Source of the DNA: Pseudomonas congelans
GTDB lineage: Bacteria > Pseudomonadota > Gammaproteobacteria > Pseudomonadales > Pseudomonadaceae
DNA length: 64,000 nucleotides
Direction: 5' to 3'
NCBI RefSeq assembly: GCF_900103225.1
Contig: NZ_FNJH01000007.1
Span: 1-64,000, forward strand
The notes beneath the pieces were generated by a model. It was not told the origin of the DNA. It saw only the letters and a list, made by a program, of their open reading frames with translations, and did not search any database. A program made the translations under genes and the position numbers. How positions within the stretch are numbered: position 1 is the stretch's first letter; the number at the start of each line of letters is the position of its first letter. This document shows, piece by piece, positions 45,079 to 54,605 of the stretch.

Positions 45079-46404
45079 CTATAACGTGAGGGTGAGTCGG
45101 CTGATCAATGCGCCAGGCAACTGGATTGAACCGGTCTGGCGCTGGCTGTAGGTGCTCGATTGGAGAATCAGTTCCCTCTCTTTGGTCAGGTCCTCCAGTG
45201 CGCTGCCCAGCAGGCTGTAGGCGCTGTCATCGAAGCGCATGGTGCTCACCGGCGCGACGATCTTGCCCTCTTCGACCCAGAACGTTGCGAAACGTGTCAT
45301 TCCGGTAAGACGCGCAGCAGCGCGGTCGGAGAAGTTCAGGTACCACAGGTTGCTGATGTAAAGACCGGTGCCGAGCCTGGCGAGGATCTGATCCAGCGCC
45401 AGCGAGCCGCCGGCAATGCTCAACGCGCTCGGGCCTTCGCCATCATCCGCGCCGTTGGCAGGCAGGTCGTATTCGGCTGCGCTGCTCGAATCCACCAGTC
45501 GATCGCGGGCTTGCCCGTCGACGATCAGTTTCAGGTCCTTGCGGGGATAGCCTTCGCGTGAAAACGCCGGCGAGAGTGAACCGCTGACCTGCTCGTCGAA
45601 GTTGACCAATGGGCTGAAAGGCGTCTCGCCGTCATACAGCCTTTGCAGCGGGCTGCGTTTACTGGCCAGTGCCTGCGCGGAAAATCCACCCCAGGTCAGC
45701 ATGCCGATGACTTCGTCCAGAGCCGCTGGCGCCAGGTACGCGCGGTATTGACCGGGCTTGAGCGCATGCAGCGGGCGGCCGAGAAATTCCAGCTGTTCGC
45801 GGGCCTGCTGAAAACGCTGCACGAAGGCTTCGTTGCTCCAGTCGTGACCCGCGTAGTTGGCTTTGACTGCCTGGCCGTTTTCGTGAAACAGGCTCCAGTC
45901 GAAATTGAAGCTGTTGGCCTGATGCCAGCCCAGCGCACCCCATGAACTGGCGAAGCCCCGGTAAAGCGGGCCTGCAGCATAAAAACCTACCAGGTCCAGA
46001 TCGCCTGCCAGCTCGCTGATCTGCTCGACGATCTGAGCGCTGTCCGGCAGTGGCAGGTCTTGAACGTTGCTGCTTTGCCAGGCATTGGTGTTCGGCAACA
46101 GATAGGGATCCCTGGCCAGCGACGGCAGTGTTTTGCGCAATTGTTGCAGGGCGTCGACAAGGCGCTGCTGGTCGGTCCCGGCTTCGCCGGACAAGGTCAG
46201 CTCCAGATTGGCATGCCGTCCGTCATCGATCAGTTTGAACGTCGCAATGACCTGCTGGACGCTCCCGGCCTGTCGAACCTTGCCGTGGTTGAACCGAATG
46301 AAGTCAGACGCCTCGGCGTCGTAGGCCAGAGTGAAGTGTTCCGCTGGGCTGATGGCAGCCTTGAGCACGGCGACCAGCGCCTCGAACTGCTGTTGGTGCG
46401 ACAT
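45079..46404 (-). CDS. TldE/PmbA-like partner protein lacking the protease motif
   Basis: 441 residues from MSHQQQFEAL at 46404; GGAGGAG precedes this ATG and its first base overlaps the stop of the upstream gene (TGATG). The fold is that of the TldD/PmbA (U62) family: an N-terminal domain, then the C-terminal SGSLSPAFSREGYPRKDLKLI and LYISNLWYLNFSDRAAARLTGMTR segments. There is no HExxxH, as expected for the E-type subunit. TldD/TldE form a heterodimeric metalloprotease that degrades unfolded or modified peptides. This pair is a paralogue type distinct from the standard tldD/pmbA loci, by judgement. Confidence 0.85.
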   Translation of the reverse strand: MSHQQQFEALVAVLKAAISPAEHFTLAYDAEASDFIRFNHGKVRQAGSVQQVIATFKLIDDGRHANLELTLSGEAGTDQQRLVDALQQLRKTLPSLARDPYLLPNTNAWQSSNVQDLPLPDSAQIVEQISELAGDLDLVGFYAAGPLYRGFASSWGALGWHQANSFNFDWSLFHENGQAVKANYAGHDWSNEAFVQRFQQAREQLEFLGRPLHALKPGQYRAYLAPAALDEVIGMLTWGGFSAQALASKRSPLQRLYDGETPFSPLVNFDEQVSGSLSPAFSREGYPRKDLKLIVDGQARDRLVDSSSAAEYDLPANGADDGEGPSALSIAGGSLALDQILARLGTGLYISNLWYLNFSDRAAARLTGMTRFATFWVEEGKIVAPVSTMRFDDSAYSLLGSALEDLTKERELILQSSTYSQRQTGSIQLPGALISRLTLTL

Positions 46405-47846
46405 CAGGCATCTCCTCCAAACACATCGACATTGGCAAATACGCACGCCGGAGAGGCATGACCTACACGGATAGCCTGGTTGGGCTCACCCTTGCCGCAG
46501 TTCGGCGTGCCCAGGACCTTGAAGGTACTGGCATCACCCACGGCGCTGAGGTTTTTCCAGAATTGCGCGGAGATCGCCCGGTAATTGGGGTTCTTCACCA
46601 CGCCCTTGAACTCACCGTTCTCGATCAGCTGGCCCCATTCGCAGCCGAACTGGAATTTGTTGCGTGCGTCGTCGATGGACCAGGAACGATTGCTCGACAT
46701 CAGGATGCCGTGCTCGATGTTGCCGATCAGACTGTCCAGCGACTGGTCGCCCGGTTCGATGTTCAGGTTGGCCATACGGTCGATGGGCGCACGGTTCCAG
46801 CTGCACGCGCGGCTGTTGGCGACGCCCTCCAGGCCGCTGCGGTACTGCGACAGCGCACCACCGAGCGGGCGCTGCAGCAAGCCGTCACGAATCAGGAACT
46901 GTTTGCTGGCTGACGTACCATCGTCATCGTACGCGTAGCTGGCCAGTTGCTCGGGAATCTCCGGGTTGAAGGTCACGTTCAGCAGGCTCGAACCGTATTG
47001 CAGGGTGCCGAAGTCAGTCGTCTTGACGAAACTGGTGCCTGCGTAATTGCGCTCGTCACCGAGAATCCGGTCCAGCTCCAGAGGATGGCCGATCGACTCG
47101 TGAATCTGCAGGACCATCTGATCGGGCATCAGCAGCAGGTCGCGTGGGCCTGATGGTGTGTTGGGGGCGAGGATCAACTGCAAGGCTTCGTCGGCGACAT
47201 TGGCGGCAGAGCCGATCAGACCGCAGCTGCTCAGCACTTCGATGCCACCCTGTTGGCCGAAGTTATGCCCGCCCAGCGTGCGCGTCTGGCTGTCGCGACC
47301 GTCGTAGGCCGTCACGCTCATGCCGGGAAACACAAACCGCTGCGCCTGACGCAATTCCGCGCCCGCACTGTTCAGGTAGATTTGCTCAACGGTTTCCAGG
47401 TCCAGTATGGCCTGCCAGTTGACCAGGCGTTCGTCTGTCGGCACCGCGCTGGACTCGGCCATCAACAGGCCGATGCAGTCGCTGAGCGGTGGAAAGGCGT
47501 CGTGCATGTGCGGCGACAGGTAGTCAGCCCTGGCGCTCGAGACAGCTTGATCGCTCAGGTCCAGCAACGCATGCGGCGCCAGACGACGCGCCAGCGTTTC
47601 GGCTTGCTGCAAGGCAGCCTGCAAACCCTTCAGGGAGATGTCGTTGGTGGCGGCGTACGCTTCGACGCCGTTCAGGCGCACGGTCAGCATGGCGCCCTCG
47701 TCGCTGATCAGTGACGGCGGCTCGGCCACATTCTTGCGCACGCACAGGCGTTGGCCGGTGCGGTGCACGTAGCGTACGGAAAAGAATTGCGCTTCACTCT
47801 GCAGGGCAGCGAAATGCTGCTTGAGCCGGGCGGAGAAATCGAACAT
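46404..47846 (-). CDS. TldD-like metalloprotease subunit
   Basis: 480 residues, U62 family catalytic subunit. Zinc motif H249-E250-S-I-G-H254, followed by PLELDRILG. The region GTLQYGSSLLNVTFNPEIPEQLASYAYDDDGTSA and the C-terminal NPNYRAISAQFWKNLSAVGD match TldD relatives. Translation is coupled to the downstream TldE-like gene. Standard TldD acts with PmbA in peptide antibiotic maturation and antitoxin turnover; targets of this second pair are unknown. Confidence 0.88.
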   Translation of the reverse strand: MFDFSARLKQHFAALQSEAQFFSVRYVHRTGQRLCVRKNVAEPPSLISDEGAMLTVRLNGVEAYAATNDISLKGLQAALQQAETLARRLAPHALLDLSDQAVSSARADYLSPHMHDAFPPLSDCIGLLMAESSAVPTDERLVNWQAILDLETVEQIYLNSAGAELRQAQRFVFPGMSVTAYDGRDSQTRTLGGHNFGQQGGIEVLSSCGLIGSAANVADEALQLILAPNTPSGPRDLLLMPDQMVLQIHESIGHPLELDRILGDERNYAGTSFVKTTDFGTLQYGSSLLNVTFNPEIPEQLASYAYDDDGTSASKQFLIRDGLLQRPLGGALSQYRSGLEGVANSRACSWNRAPIDRMANLNIEPGDQSLDSLIGNIEHGILMSSNRSWSIDDARNKFQFGCEWGQLIENGEFKGVVKNPNYRAISAQFWKNLSAVGDASTFKVLGTPNCGKGEPNQAIRVGHASPACVFANVDVFGGDA

Positions 47847-47969
47847 GCAGACAAGCTCCTTCTTGAGGGCGGTCGGTAAAGTCCAGATGGCCTTGTGGAC
47901 CGGTTGCCGTTGAGAAGGAGATTACCCCGTCGCTCGTCAGGCTGCACCTGCAAGCTTGATCCAGACGCC

Positions 47970-49010
47970 TCAGCCCTGCATCACCAGCTTGATATCAGCG
48001 GCCAGTTCAAGCACGCGTTCTTCTTCGGTGTCCCACGAGCACATGAACCGTGCACCGCCGTTGCCGATGAAGGTGTAGAAGCGCCAGCCCCGGGCGGTCA
48101 ATGCGGCAATGGCCGGCTCCGACAGTTGCAGGAACACGCCGTTGGCCTGCACCGGGAACATCAGCTCCACGCCAGGAATGTCCTTGACCAGTTCGGCCAG
48201 CAGTTGCGCACAGCGGTTAGCGTGACGGGCGTGTTTGAGCCAGGCGTCGTTTTCCAGCAGGCCGACCCATGGCGCAGAGAGAAAGCGCATTTTCGACGCC
48301 AGTTGCCCGGCCTGCTTGCAGCGATAGTCGAAGTCTTCAGCCAGGTCATGGTCGAAAAACAGAATGGCTTCGCCCACGGCCATGCCGTTTTTGGTGCCGC
48401 CGAAGCACAACACGTCAACGCCGGACTTCCAGGTCAGTTCAGCCGGGGAGGCCTCCAGAAAGGCGCAGGCATTGGAGAAGCGGGCACCGTCCATGTGCAG
48501 ATGCAGGCCCAGTTCCTTGCAGGTCGCGCTGATCGCCTTGAGCTCTTCCGGCTGATAGACACCGCCCACCTCGGTGGCCTGAGTCAGCGTCACGACGCGC
48601 GGCTTGGGGTAGTGAATGTCCTGACGCTTGAGCGCCACTTCACGAATCGACTCCGGGGTCAGCTTGCCGCCCGCGCTGCGTGCGGTCAGCAGTTTGGAGC
48701 CGTTGGAGAAAAACTCCGGCGCACCGCATTCATCGGTTTCGACGTGAGCCGTTTCCGAACAGATGACACTGTGGTAACTCTGGCACAGCGATGACAGCGC
48801 CAGCGAGTTGGCCGCCGTGCCGTTGAAGGCGAAAAATACTTCGCAGTCGGTTTCGAACAGTCGGCGGAAATCATCCGACGCGCGTGCAGTCCATTGATCG
48901 TCACCATAAGCGCGTTGATGGCCCTTGTTCGCCTGTTCCATGGCCGCCCAGGCTTCAGGGCAGATACCGGAATAGTTGTCGCTGGCGAACTGTTGGCTTT
49001 GGTCTGTCAT
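47970..49010 (-). CDS. ltaE: low-specificity L-threonine aldolase
   Basis: 346-residue PLP enzyme of fold type I cleaving threonine to glycine and acetaldehyde. Seen: DDQWTARASDDFRRLF near the N-terminus, AHVETDECGAPEFF, DGARFSNA, and the PLP lysine K207 in CFGGTKNGMAVGE. I chose MTDQSQQFASDNYSG at 49010 with AAGGA 8 bp upstream; the frame stays open upstream but only over the antisense of another gene. It faces traX divergently. Confidence 0.93.
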   Translation of the reverse strand: MTDQSQQFASDNYSGICPEAWAAMEQANKGHQRAYGDDQWTARASDDFRRLFETDCEVFFAFNGTAANSLALSSLCQSYHSVICSETAHVETDECGAPEFFSNGSKLLTARSAGGKLTPESIREVALKRQDIHYPKPRVVTLTQATEVGGVYQPEELKAISATCKELGLHLHMDGARFSNACAFLEASPAELTWKSGVDVLCFGGTKNGMAVGEAILFFDHDLAEDFDYRCKQAGQLASKMRFLSAPWVGLLENDAWLKHARHANRCAQLLAELVKDIPGVELMFPVQANGVFLQLSEPAIAALTARGWRFYTFIGNGGARFMCSWDTEEERVLELAADIKLVMQG

Positions 49011-49109
49011 GGCCGATTCCTTATGGGCGATTATGGTGCGCACTGTAGCGACAATATAAGGTTCGGTCATGTGTTGGCTGCATGACGCAATTCCCCGTTC
49101 AGGAGCACT

Positions 49110-49856
49110 ATGGATCTTTCCAACCCGCCTTTTCTGCCCGGACGCAACAAGGCGCTGGACCTGCTCAAGTGGCTGGCGATGTTGAGTATGGTGCTTGACC
49201 ACCTTCGCTATGTGGGCTGGTCGGTCGATTTTCTTTACGTGCCGGGGCGTTTTGCCTTTCCCTGGTTCTGCCTGGCAATTGCCGTGAATCTTTCCCGGCG
49301 CAGCGCAGCCATTGTGGCCCCGCAGGTGCAATGGCGTTATCTGGGCTGGCTGCTGGTGTTTGCCGGGCTGTCGGAGATCCCGTATCGGCTGTTCATGGCT
49401 GACGCGAGCGTGCTGAATGTGATGCCGACCCTGCTGCTGGGGCTGGTGATCGCTCATGGCTGGCAGCATCGCAATACGACAACCCGAGTGATGGCCCTTG
49501 TCGCACTTCTGCTGACGGCGATCTTCCAGAAATACCTGATGTTCGGCTTTGCCGGTGTGCTGCTGCCGCTGGTCTTTGTGCTGGTGCTGGAAAAGCGGCT
49601 CTGGTATTCGGTGTTTCCGGCGGTCTTTTGTCTGGCGGGCAACGCCTGGTCGCAGATGTTCGCCGGTGCGAGCTGGGGCGATCCGATTTCCATAGGTTCG
49701 ATAGTCGCCTGCGTATTGGCGCCTGTACTGGGCATCGCGCTGCTGCGGGCAAGGCCCGGGTTCGCCGTGATCCCGATGCGGCGCTGGGCCTATGCGATCT
49801 ATCCGCTGCACTTTCTGCTGTTGCTGGGGCTGCGGGGGGTGTTGAGCAGGGTTTGA
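49110..49856 (+). CDS. TraX family membrane protein
   Basis: 248 residues, strongly hydrophobic with about eight helices. The family N-terminus KALDLLKWLAMLSMVLDHL and the C-terminal RRWAYAIYPLHFLLLLGL are clear. TraX acetylates F-pilin in the F plasmid, but chromosomal homologues are widespread acyltransferase-like proteins of unknown target. AGGAGCACT precedes the ATG. It is divergent from ltaE with a 99-bp gap. Confidence 0.88.
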   Translation: MDLSNPPFLPGRNKALDLLKWLAMLSMVLDHLRYVGWSVDFLYVPGRFAFPWFCLAIAVNLSRRSAAIVAPQVQWRYLGWLLVFAGLSEIPYRLFMADASVLNVMPTLLLGLVIAHGWQHRNTTTRVMALVALLLTAIFQKYLMFGFAGVLLPLVFVLVLEKRLWYSVFPAVFCLAGNAWSQMFAGASWGDPISIGSIVACVLAPVLGIALLRARPGFAVIPMRRWAYAIYPLHFLLLLGLRGVLSRV

Positions 49857-49861
49857 ACGGG

Positions 49862-50050
49862 GAGGACGCAGAGCGTCCGGAACGGCATGCCAACGCAGAG
49901 CATTGGCACGATAGTTACAAGAGTCTCGTTCCTCACGCTCCGCGTGGGAATGCATTTCGCGACGCTCCGCGTCGCAAGAGCACGCAGGGCGCTCAGAAGG
50001 GCATGCCAACGCAGCGCATTGGCACGATAGTCAGGACAGGCGAGCTCTTG
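49862..50050. repeat. mosaic intergenic repeat between traX and rlmI
   Basis: Two linked units: GGACGCAGAGCGTCCGGAAC, GCATGCCAACGCAGAGCATT, CACGATAGT, CGTTCCTCACGCTCCGCGTG, GCGACGCTCCGCGTCGC, then a second round ending near 50033 with CACGATAGTC. It separates two convergent genes. Confidence 0.85.
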
Positions 50051-50079
50051 TAGGCGCGACGAGGCCGGGCGCTTCGATA

Positions 50080-51276
50080 TCAGCTGTTGGGCAGTAACCG
50101 GCAGGTGATGCTCTTGATGTAGCGCGTCTCGGCAATCGCCGGGTGTACCGGATGGTCCGGGCCCTGGCCGCCGCGTTCCAGCAGCTGGATGTTGCGGTCC
50201 AGATGGCGGGCGCTGGTCAGGAGGATGTTCTGCAAGTCATCTTCCGGCAGGTGCATCGAGCACGATGCGCTGACCAGAATGCCGTCCTTGCTGAGCAGAC
50301 GCATGGCTTGCTCGTTCAGGCGGCGGTAGGCGCCTTCACCGTTTTTCATGTCTTTCTTGCGTTTGATGAACGCAGGCGGGTCGGCGACGATCACGTCGAA
50401 ACGCTCTTCTGCGGCTTTCAATTCCTTGAGCGCCTCGAAGACATCGCCTTCGATGCAGGTCATCTTTTCCGCAAAACCGTTCAGGGCTGCGTTGCGTTCC
50501 ACGCCATCAAGGGCGAAGGACGATGCATCGACGCAGGTGACGTCGCTGGCGCCGAAAGCTGCTGCCTGAATCCCCCAGCCACCGATGTAGCTGTACAGGT
50601 CGAGCACACGCTTGCCTTTGACGTAAGGGGCGATGCGCGCGCGGTTCATGCGGTGATCATAGAACCAGCCGGTTTTTTGCCCGGCCATGACCGGTGCTTC
50701 GAACTTCACGCCGTTCTCTTCCAGCGCGACCCATTCCGGTACCAGACCGAAAACGGTTTCGACATAACGATTCAGGCCTTCCGCATCGCGAGCTGCCGAA
50801 TCGTTCTTGAACAGGATGCCGCTTGGCTTGATGACCTGAACCAGCGCCGCGATGATGTCTTCCTTGTGGTTTTCCATCGTGGCCGAGGCCAGTTGAACGA
50901 CCAGAATGTCACCGAAACGATCGACCACCAGACCCGGCATCAGGTCGGAGTCACCGTAGACCAGACGGTAGAAGGGCTTGTCGAACAGACGTTCACGCAG
51001 CGACAGCGCGACGTTGAGGCGATGGACGAGCAGAGACTTGTCGAGCGGCAGCTTGATGTCGCGTGACAGCAGGCGTGCGCAGATCAGGTTGTTGGGGCTC
51101 ATGGCGACGATGCCCAGCGGCTTGCCGCCCGCAGCTTCGAGGATGGCCTGATCACCGGCTGCAAAACCGTGCAGTGGGGTGGCGGCTACATCGATCTCGT
51201 TGCTGTAGACCCATAGATGACCGGCGCGCAGGCGGCGGTCGGCGTTGGCTTTGAGGCGCAAGCTAGGCAGGGACAT
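50080..51276 (-). CDS. rlmI: 23S rRNA m5C1962 methyltransferase RlmI
   Basis: 398 residues. N-terminal PUA domain (about 1-75, LRLKANADRRLRAGHLWVYSNE), then a SAM-dependent core: RVLDLYSYIGGWGIQAAAFGA (motif I), CVDASSFALDGVERNAAL, VIVADPPAFIKRKKD, and the late Cys motif SASCSMHL with a catalytic-type cysteine. It methylates C1962 of 23S rRNA. Length is normal for the family. Confidence 0.92.
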   Translation of the reverse strand: MSLPSLRLKANADRRLRAGHLWVYSNEIDVAATPLHGFAAGDQAILEAAGGKPLGIVAMSPNNLICARLLSRDIKLPLDKSLLVHRLNVALSLRERLFDKPFYRLVYGDSDLMPGLVVDRFGDILVVQLASATMENHKEDIIAALVQVIKPSGILFKNDSAARDAEGLNRYVETVFGLVPEWVALEENGVKFEAPVMAGQKTGWFYDHRMNRARIAPYVKGKRVLDLYSYIGGWGIQAAAFGASDVTCVDASSFALDGVERNAALNGFAEKMTCIEGDVFEALKELKAAEERFDVIVADPPAFIKRKKDMKNGEGAYRRLNEQAMRLLSKDGILVSASCSMHLPEDDLQNILLTSARHLDRNIQLLERGGQGPDHPVHPAIAETRYIKSITCRLLPNS

Positions 51277-51361
51277 GACGTCGCTCCTGAAAAAAGAGCG
51301 GGATTATAGCGCGTCATCCCGGCGCTGGGCCGGGACGACTGCAATTAACCGACGGAATCTG

Positions 51362-51901
51362 TCAGGCAGACAGTGCTTCGATCAGTTTGCTGTTGAAGGC
51401 AGGGATGTCGTCGGGCTGGCGGCTGCTGATTAGCTTGCCGTCGGTGACGACTTCCTGATCGACCCATTTTGCGCCGGCGTTGACCAGATCATCCTTCAGC
51501 GTTTTGAAGCTGGTCAGGGTTTTGCCTTTTACCAGGCCCGCCGAGATCAGCAGCCAGCTGCCATGGCAAATGACCGCCACGGGCTTGCCCGAGGCCTCGA
51601 TGTCCTTGACGATCTTCTGCGCATCGCTGTCTATGCGGATGGTGTCGGAGTTCTGTACGCCGCCCGGCAGCACCACGCCATGGTAGTCACTGGCGTTGGC
51701 AGCCTTGAACGTGCCATCAATCTTGAAGTCATCGGCAGGTTTGTCGTGATTCCAGCCTTTGACCTTGCCCTCTTCAGCGGAAAGAATTTCCACGGTGGCT
51801 CCAGCTTGCTCCAGCGCTTCTTTCGGACCGGTCAATTCAACCTGTTCGAAACCGTCGGTTACAAGAATTGCTATGCGTTTGCCAGTCAATGCTTTAGACA
51901 T
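51362..51901 (-). CDS. DJ-1/PfpI family type 1 glutamine-amidotransferase-like protein
   Basis: 179 residues. The nucleophile elbow is AVICHGSW with C112 and H113; E24 near the start (FEQVELTG) fits the conserved acidic residue of PfpI relatives. The close type is the YhbO/PfpI general-stress or deglycase-like branch, about 170-180 residues. Activity (protease, glyoxalase or deglycase) cannot be told from sequence. Encoded alone, 85 bp downstream of the rlmI start region on the same strand. Confidence 0.88.
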   Translation of the reverse strand: MSKALTGKRIAILVTDGFEQVELTGPKEALEQAGATVEILSAEEGKVKGWNHDKPADDFKIDGTFKAANASDYHGVVLPGGVQNSDTIRIDSDAQKIVKDIEASGKPVAVICHGSWLLISAGLVKGKTLTSFKTLKDDLVNAGAKWVDQEVVTDGKLISSRQPDDIPAFNSKLIEALSA

Positions 51902-52086
51902 GGGATCCTCCAGTGTCGGGCTTCAGGGGTAGCGTCTGACAGGCCGTTTTGAGGCCGCCGTTCACGCCGGTAACACAAAGTCCGAAGCTTCGTACCAGGC
52001 AAAGTTCCGAGAATATCTTCATCTCGGATGATGGACCGTTTCTCCGCAAGGGGTCAGAATCCACTCATCACCGTGAGTAAAATCCT

Positions 52087-52953
52087 ATGTCCGAAGAGCT
52101 AAGCCCAGAACAGATCCAGCAAGCGTTGCAGGGCATCAGTGTGCCTCCGCAGCCGCAAATCATGGTGGACCTGCAGATGGAGCAGTACATGCCCGATCCG
52201 GACCTTGGGGCGATTGCGCGATTGATCGCGCAGGATCCCGGGTTGTCCGGGGCGCTGTTGAAGATCGTCAACTCCGCCCACTACGGGCTGTGCAGCAAGA
52301 TTGCCTCCATCGACAAGGCGGTGACTCTGCTGGGCAGTCGCACGGTGATCAACCTGATCAACGCACAGTCGATCAGGGGCGAGATGACCGATGAAACCAT
52401 CGTCGCGCTCAACCGCTTCTGGGATACCGCGCAGGATGTCGCAATGACCAGCCTGACCCTGGCCAAGCGCATCGGCTCGCAGGCGGTGGACGAATCCTAC
52501 GCCCTGGGCCTGTTCCATGACTGCGGCATTCCGTTGATGCTCAAGCGTTTCCCCAATTACATGCCGGTGCTGGAAGAGGCCTACGCCAACGCGGGGCCCG
52601 ATTGCCGCATCGTCGATACCGAAAACAGCGCCTTCCACACCAACCATTCGGTCGTCGGCTACTACACGGCCAAATCCTGGCGTCTGCCTGCACACGTTAC
52701 CGACGCGATTGCCAATCATCACAACGCATTGGCGATTTTTCAGGACGATACCAGTCGCAATGCCACGCTCAAGAACCTCCTGGCCCCCCTGAAAATGGCT
52801 GAGCATATTTGCCAGTCCTATCGGGTGCTGGGCAGTCAGGACGAGGATCACGAGTGGGAATGCATCGGTGCGCTGGTGCTGGACTACGTGGGTCTGTCCG
52901 AATATGACTTTGAATACCTGAGGGAAAGCATTCGCGAGCTGGGCGCGCGCTGA
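52087..52953 (+). CDS. HDOD domain protein
   Basis: 288 residues. The HDOD domain spans about 20-215 (LGAIARLIAQDPGLSGALLKIVNSAHYG, IDKAVTLLGSRTVINLINAQ, LGLFHDCGIPLML). HDOD proteins are signalling relatives of HD hydrolases and usually lack catalysis; this one carries HDCG in place of a clear HD pair and H224/H225-type residues in AIANHHNAL. The N-terminal 20 residues are charged. It lies 45 bp before mutM on the same strand. Partner unknown. Confidence 0.88.
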   Translation: MSEELSPEQIQQALQGISVPPQPQIMVDLQMEQYMPDPDLGAIARLIAQDPGLSGALLKIVNSAHYGLCSKIASIDKAVTLLGSRTVINLINAQSIRGEMTDETIVALNRFWDTAQDVAMTSLTLAKRIGSQAVDESYALGLFHDCGIPLMLKRFPNYMPVLEEAYANAGPDCRIVDTENSAFHTNHSVVGYYTAKSWRLPAHVTDAIANHHNALAIFQDDTSRNATLKNLLAPLKMAEHICQSYRVLGSQDEDHEWECIGALVLDYVGLSEYDFEYLRESIRELGAR

Positions 52954-52998
52954 TCCGGCGCCGTCCCGGCCTGTCCTTTCTGCACGACCGAGTTGTCC

Positions 52999-53811
52999 AT
53001 GCCTGAATTACCTGAAGTCGAAACCACCCGCCGTGGCATTGCGCCGCATCTTGAAGGTCAGCGCGTCAGCCGCGTGATCGTGCGCGACAGCCGCTTGCGC
53101 TGGCCCATTCCCGAGGATCTGGACATTCGCCTGTCCGGTCAGCGCATCGTGCAGGTTGATCGACGCGCCAAGTACCTGTTGATCCAGGCCGAGGTGGGCA
53201 CCCTGATCAGCCACTTGGGCATGTCCGGGAATCTGCGTCTGGTCGAAGCCGGGCTTCCGGCGCTCAAACACGAGCATGTCGATATCGAACTGGAGTCCGG
53301 GCTGGCCTTGCGTTACACCGACCCGCGTCGTTTCGGCGCGATGCTCTGGAGCCTTGATCCGCATAACCACGAACTGTTGATTCGCCTGGGGCCGGAGCCG
53401 CTGACCGATCTGTTCAATGGCGAGCGTCTCTACGAGCGCTCGCGTGGCAAGTCGATCGCGGTCAAACCGTTCGTCATGGACAATGCTGTAGTGGTCGGCG
53501 TGGGCAATATCTATGCGACCGAAGCACTGTTTGCAGCCGGCATCGACCCGCGCCGCGAAGCGGGAAGTGTGTCCCGGGCGCGCTATCTGAAGCTGGCCAT
53601 CGAGATCAAGCGCATTCTGGCCTACGCTATAGAACGTGGCGGTACCACCCTGCGTGACTTCATCGGCGGTGACGGCAAGCCAGGGTATTTCCAGCAGGAA
53701 TTGTTTGCGTATGGGCGTGGCGGTCAGCCATGCAAGGTGTGCGGTACGACGCTGCGTGAAGTCAAGCTGGGCCAGCGCGCCAGCGTTTACTGCCCGAAAT
53801 GTCAGCGCTGA
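52999..53811 (+). CDS. mutM: formamidopyrimidine-DNA glycosylase
   Basis: 270 residues. The N-terminus is MPELPEVETTRRGI, with catalytic Pro2 and Glu3, which fixes the ATG at 52999 rather than the TTG six bases earlier. The helix-two-turn-helix region is followed by a C-terminal zinc finger CKVC-x16-CPKC. It removes 8-oxoguanine and Fapy bases in base-excision repair. Complete and of normal length. Confidence 0.97.
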   Translation: MPELPEVETTRRGIAPHLEGQRVSRVIVRDSRLRWPIPEDLDIRLSGQRIVQVDRRAKYLLIQAEVGTLISHLGMSGNLRLVEAGLPALKHEHVDIELESGLALRYTDPRRFGAMLWSLDPHNHELLIRLGPEPLTDLFNGERLYERSRGKSIAVKPFVMDNAVVVGVGNIYATEALFAAGIDPRREAGSVSRARYLKLAIEIKRILAYAIERGGTTLRDFIGGDGKPGYFQQELFAYGRGGQPCKVCGTTLREVKLGQRASVYCPKCQR

Positions 53812-53908
53812 AATACGCATGACAGGGGCCGTAGGCCATTTGCTTAACCCGCAGCCCTGTTTATAGTGATGGCACCTTAATTATTTGCTACGCCTGAAGG
53901 ATCAAGCC

Positions 53909-54247
53909 ATGAGCCCGTTTCGTATTTTCGCTGCCACGCTGGCGTTGTTCATCGGCCTGCAGGCACTGCCGGCGGTTGCCGCCGATGTCACCACAGGCAG
54001 CGGCGATCCGGTCTACACCATCCAGAACCCGCCGGCGTTTGCCATGATCGGTGACTTGCTGATTGCCCGACCCTTGTTGATAGCGGCCACTGTTATCGGT
54101 ACGGGACTGTTCGTGATCGCTGCGCCTTTTGCGGCGGCAGGCGGCAACCTTGGGGCAACGGGCAAGGCGCTGGTGGTGGATCCAGGCAAGGCAGCCTTCG
54201 TGCGTTGCCTGGGCTGCACGGGTGACGGGTACGGCAAGCAGCAGTAA
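53909..54247 (+). CDS. small exported/membrane protein of unknown function
   Basis: 112 residues from MSPFRIFAATL (GAAGGA upstream). A signal peptide ends near residue 24 (PAVAAD). A second hydrophobic stretch (about 54-80: DLLIARPLLIAATVIGTGLFVIAAPFAA) suggests one membrane span, and the tail has two Cys close together (RCLGCTGDGYG). Conserved-looking but not assigned to a function by me. Convergent with the ferredoxin gene. Confidence 0.7.
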   Translation: MSPFRIFAATLALFIGLQALPAVAADVTTGSGDPVYTIQNPPAFAMIGDLLIARPLLIAATVIGTGLFVIAAPFAAAGGNLGATGKALVVDPGKAAFVRCLGCTGDGYGKQQ

Positions 54248-54255
54248 GGGCGCTA

Positions 54256-54507
54256 TCAGGCCTTGCTGGTGATGATCCGGTACTTGTCCATCAGTTGCTC
54301 TTTGCTCTCGACGTGATTTTCATCCAGAGGGATGCAGTCGACCGGGCAAACCTGCTGACATTGAGGCTCGTCGTAGTGACCGACGCATTCGGTGCACAGG
54401 TTCGGATTGATCACATAGATCTCCTCGCCTTGTGAAATCGCCTCGTTTGGGCACTCGGGTTCGCAGACGTCGCAGTTGATGCAATCGTCAGTGATGATAA
54501 GGGACAT
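54256..54507 (-). CDS. 4Fe-4S ferredoxin (YfhL/Fdx type)
   Basis: 83 residues with two 4Fe-4S motifs: CINCDVCEPECPNEA (C-x2-C-x2-C-x3-C) and a second set C-x2-C-x8-C-x3-C beginning at CTECVGHYDE, the longer insertion typical of YfhL/Alvin-type ferredoxins. In P. aeruginosa the same gene (fdx1) also lies next to coaD. Start MSLIITDDC at 54507, with AGGAGC upstream. Electron partner unknown. Confidence 0.93.
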   Translation of the reverse strand: MSLIITDDCINCDVCEPECPNEAISQGEEIYVINPNLCTECVGHYDEPQCQQVCPVDCIPLDENHVESKEQLMDKYRIITSKA

Positions 54508-54605
54508 GAATTGCTCCTGCCGCAGCCGACGCCGGGGCACATTAAAACCAATGCGGCGAATTGTGCCGCATTAGTCTTCGGGATGCACCTTCACATGCAG
54601 CGAGT

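Noticed and set aside
49011..50009. N-terminal extension of the threonine aldolase by about 330 residues
   Set aside because: The extension is simply antisense to traX and the repeats. The conserved protein starts at 49010 with a good ribosome site.
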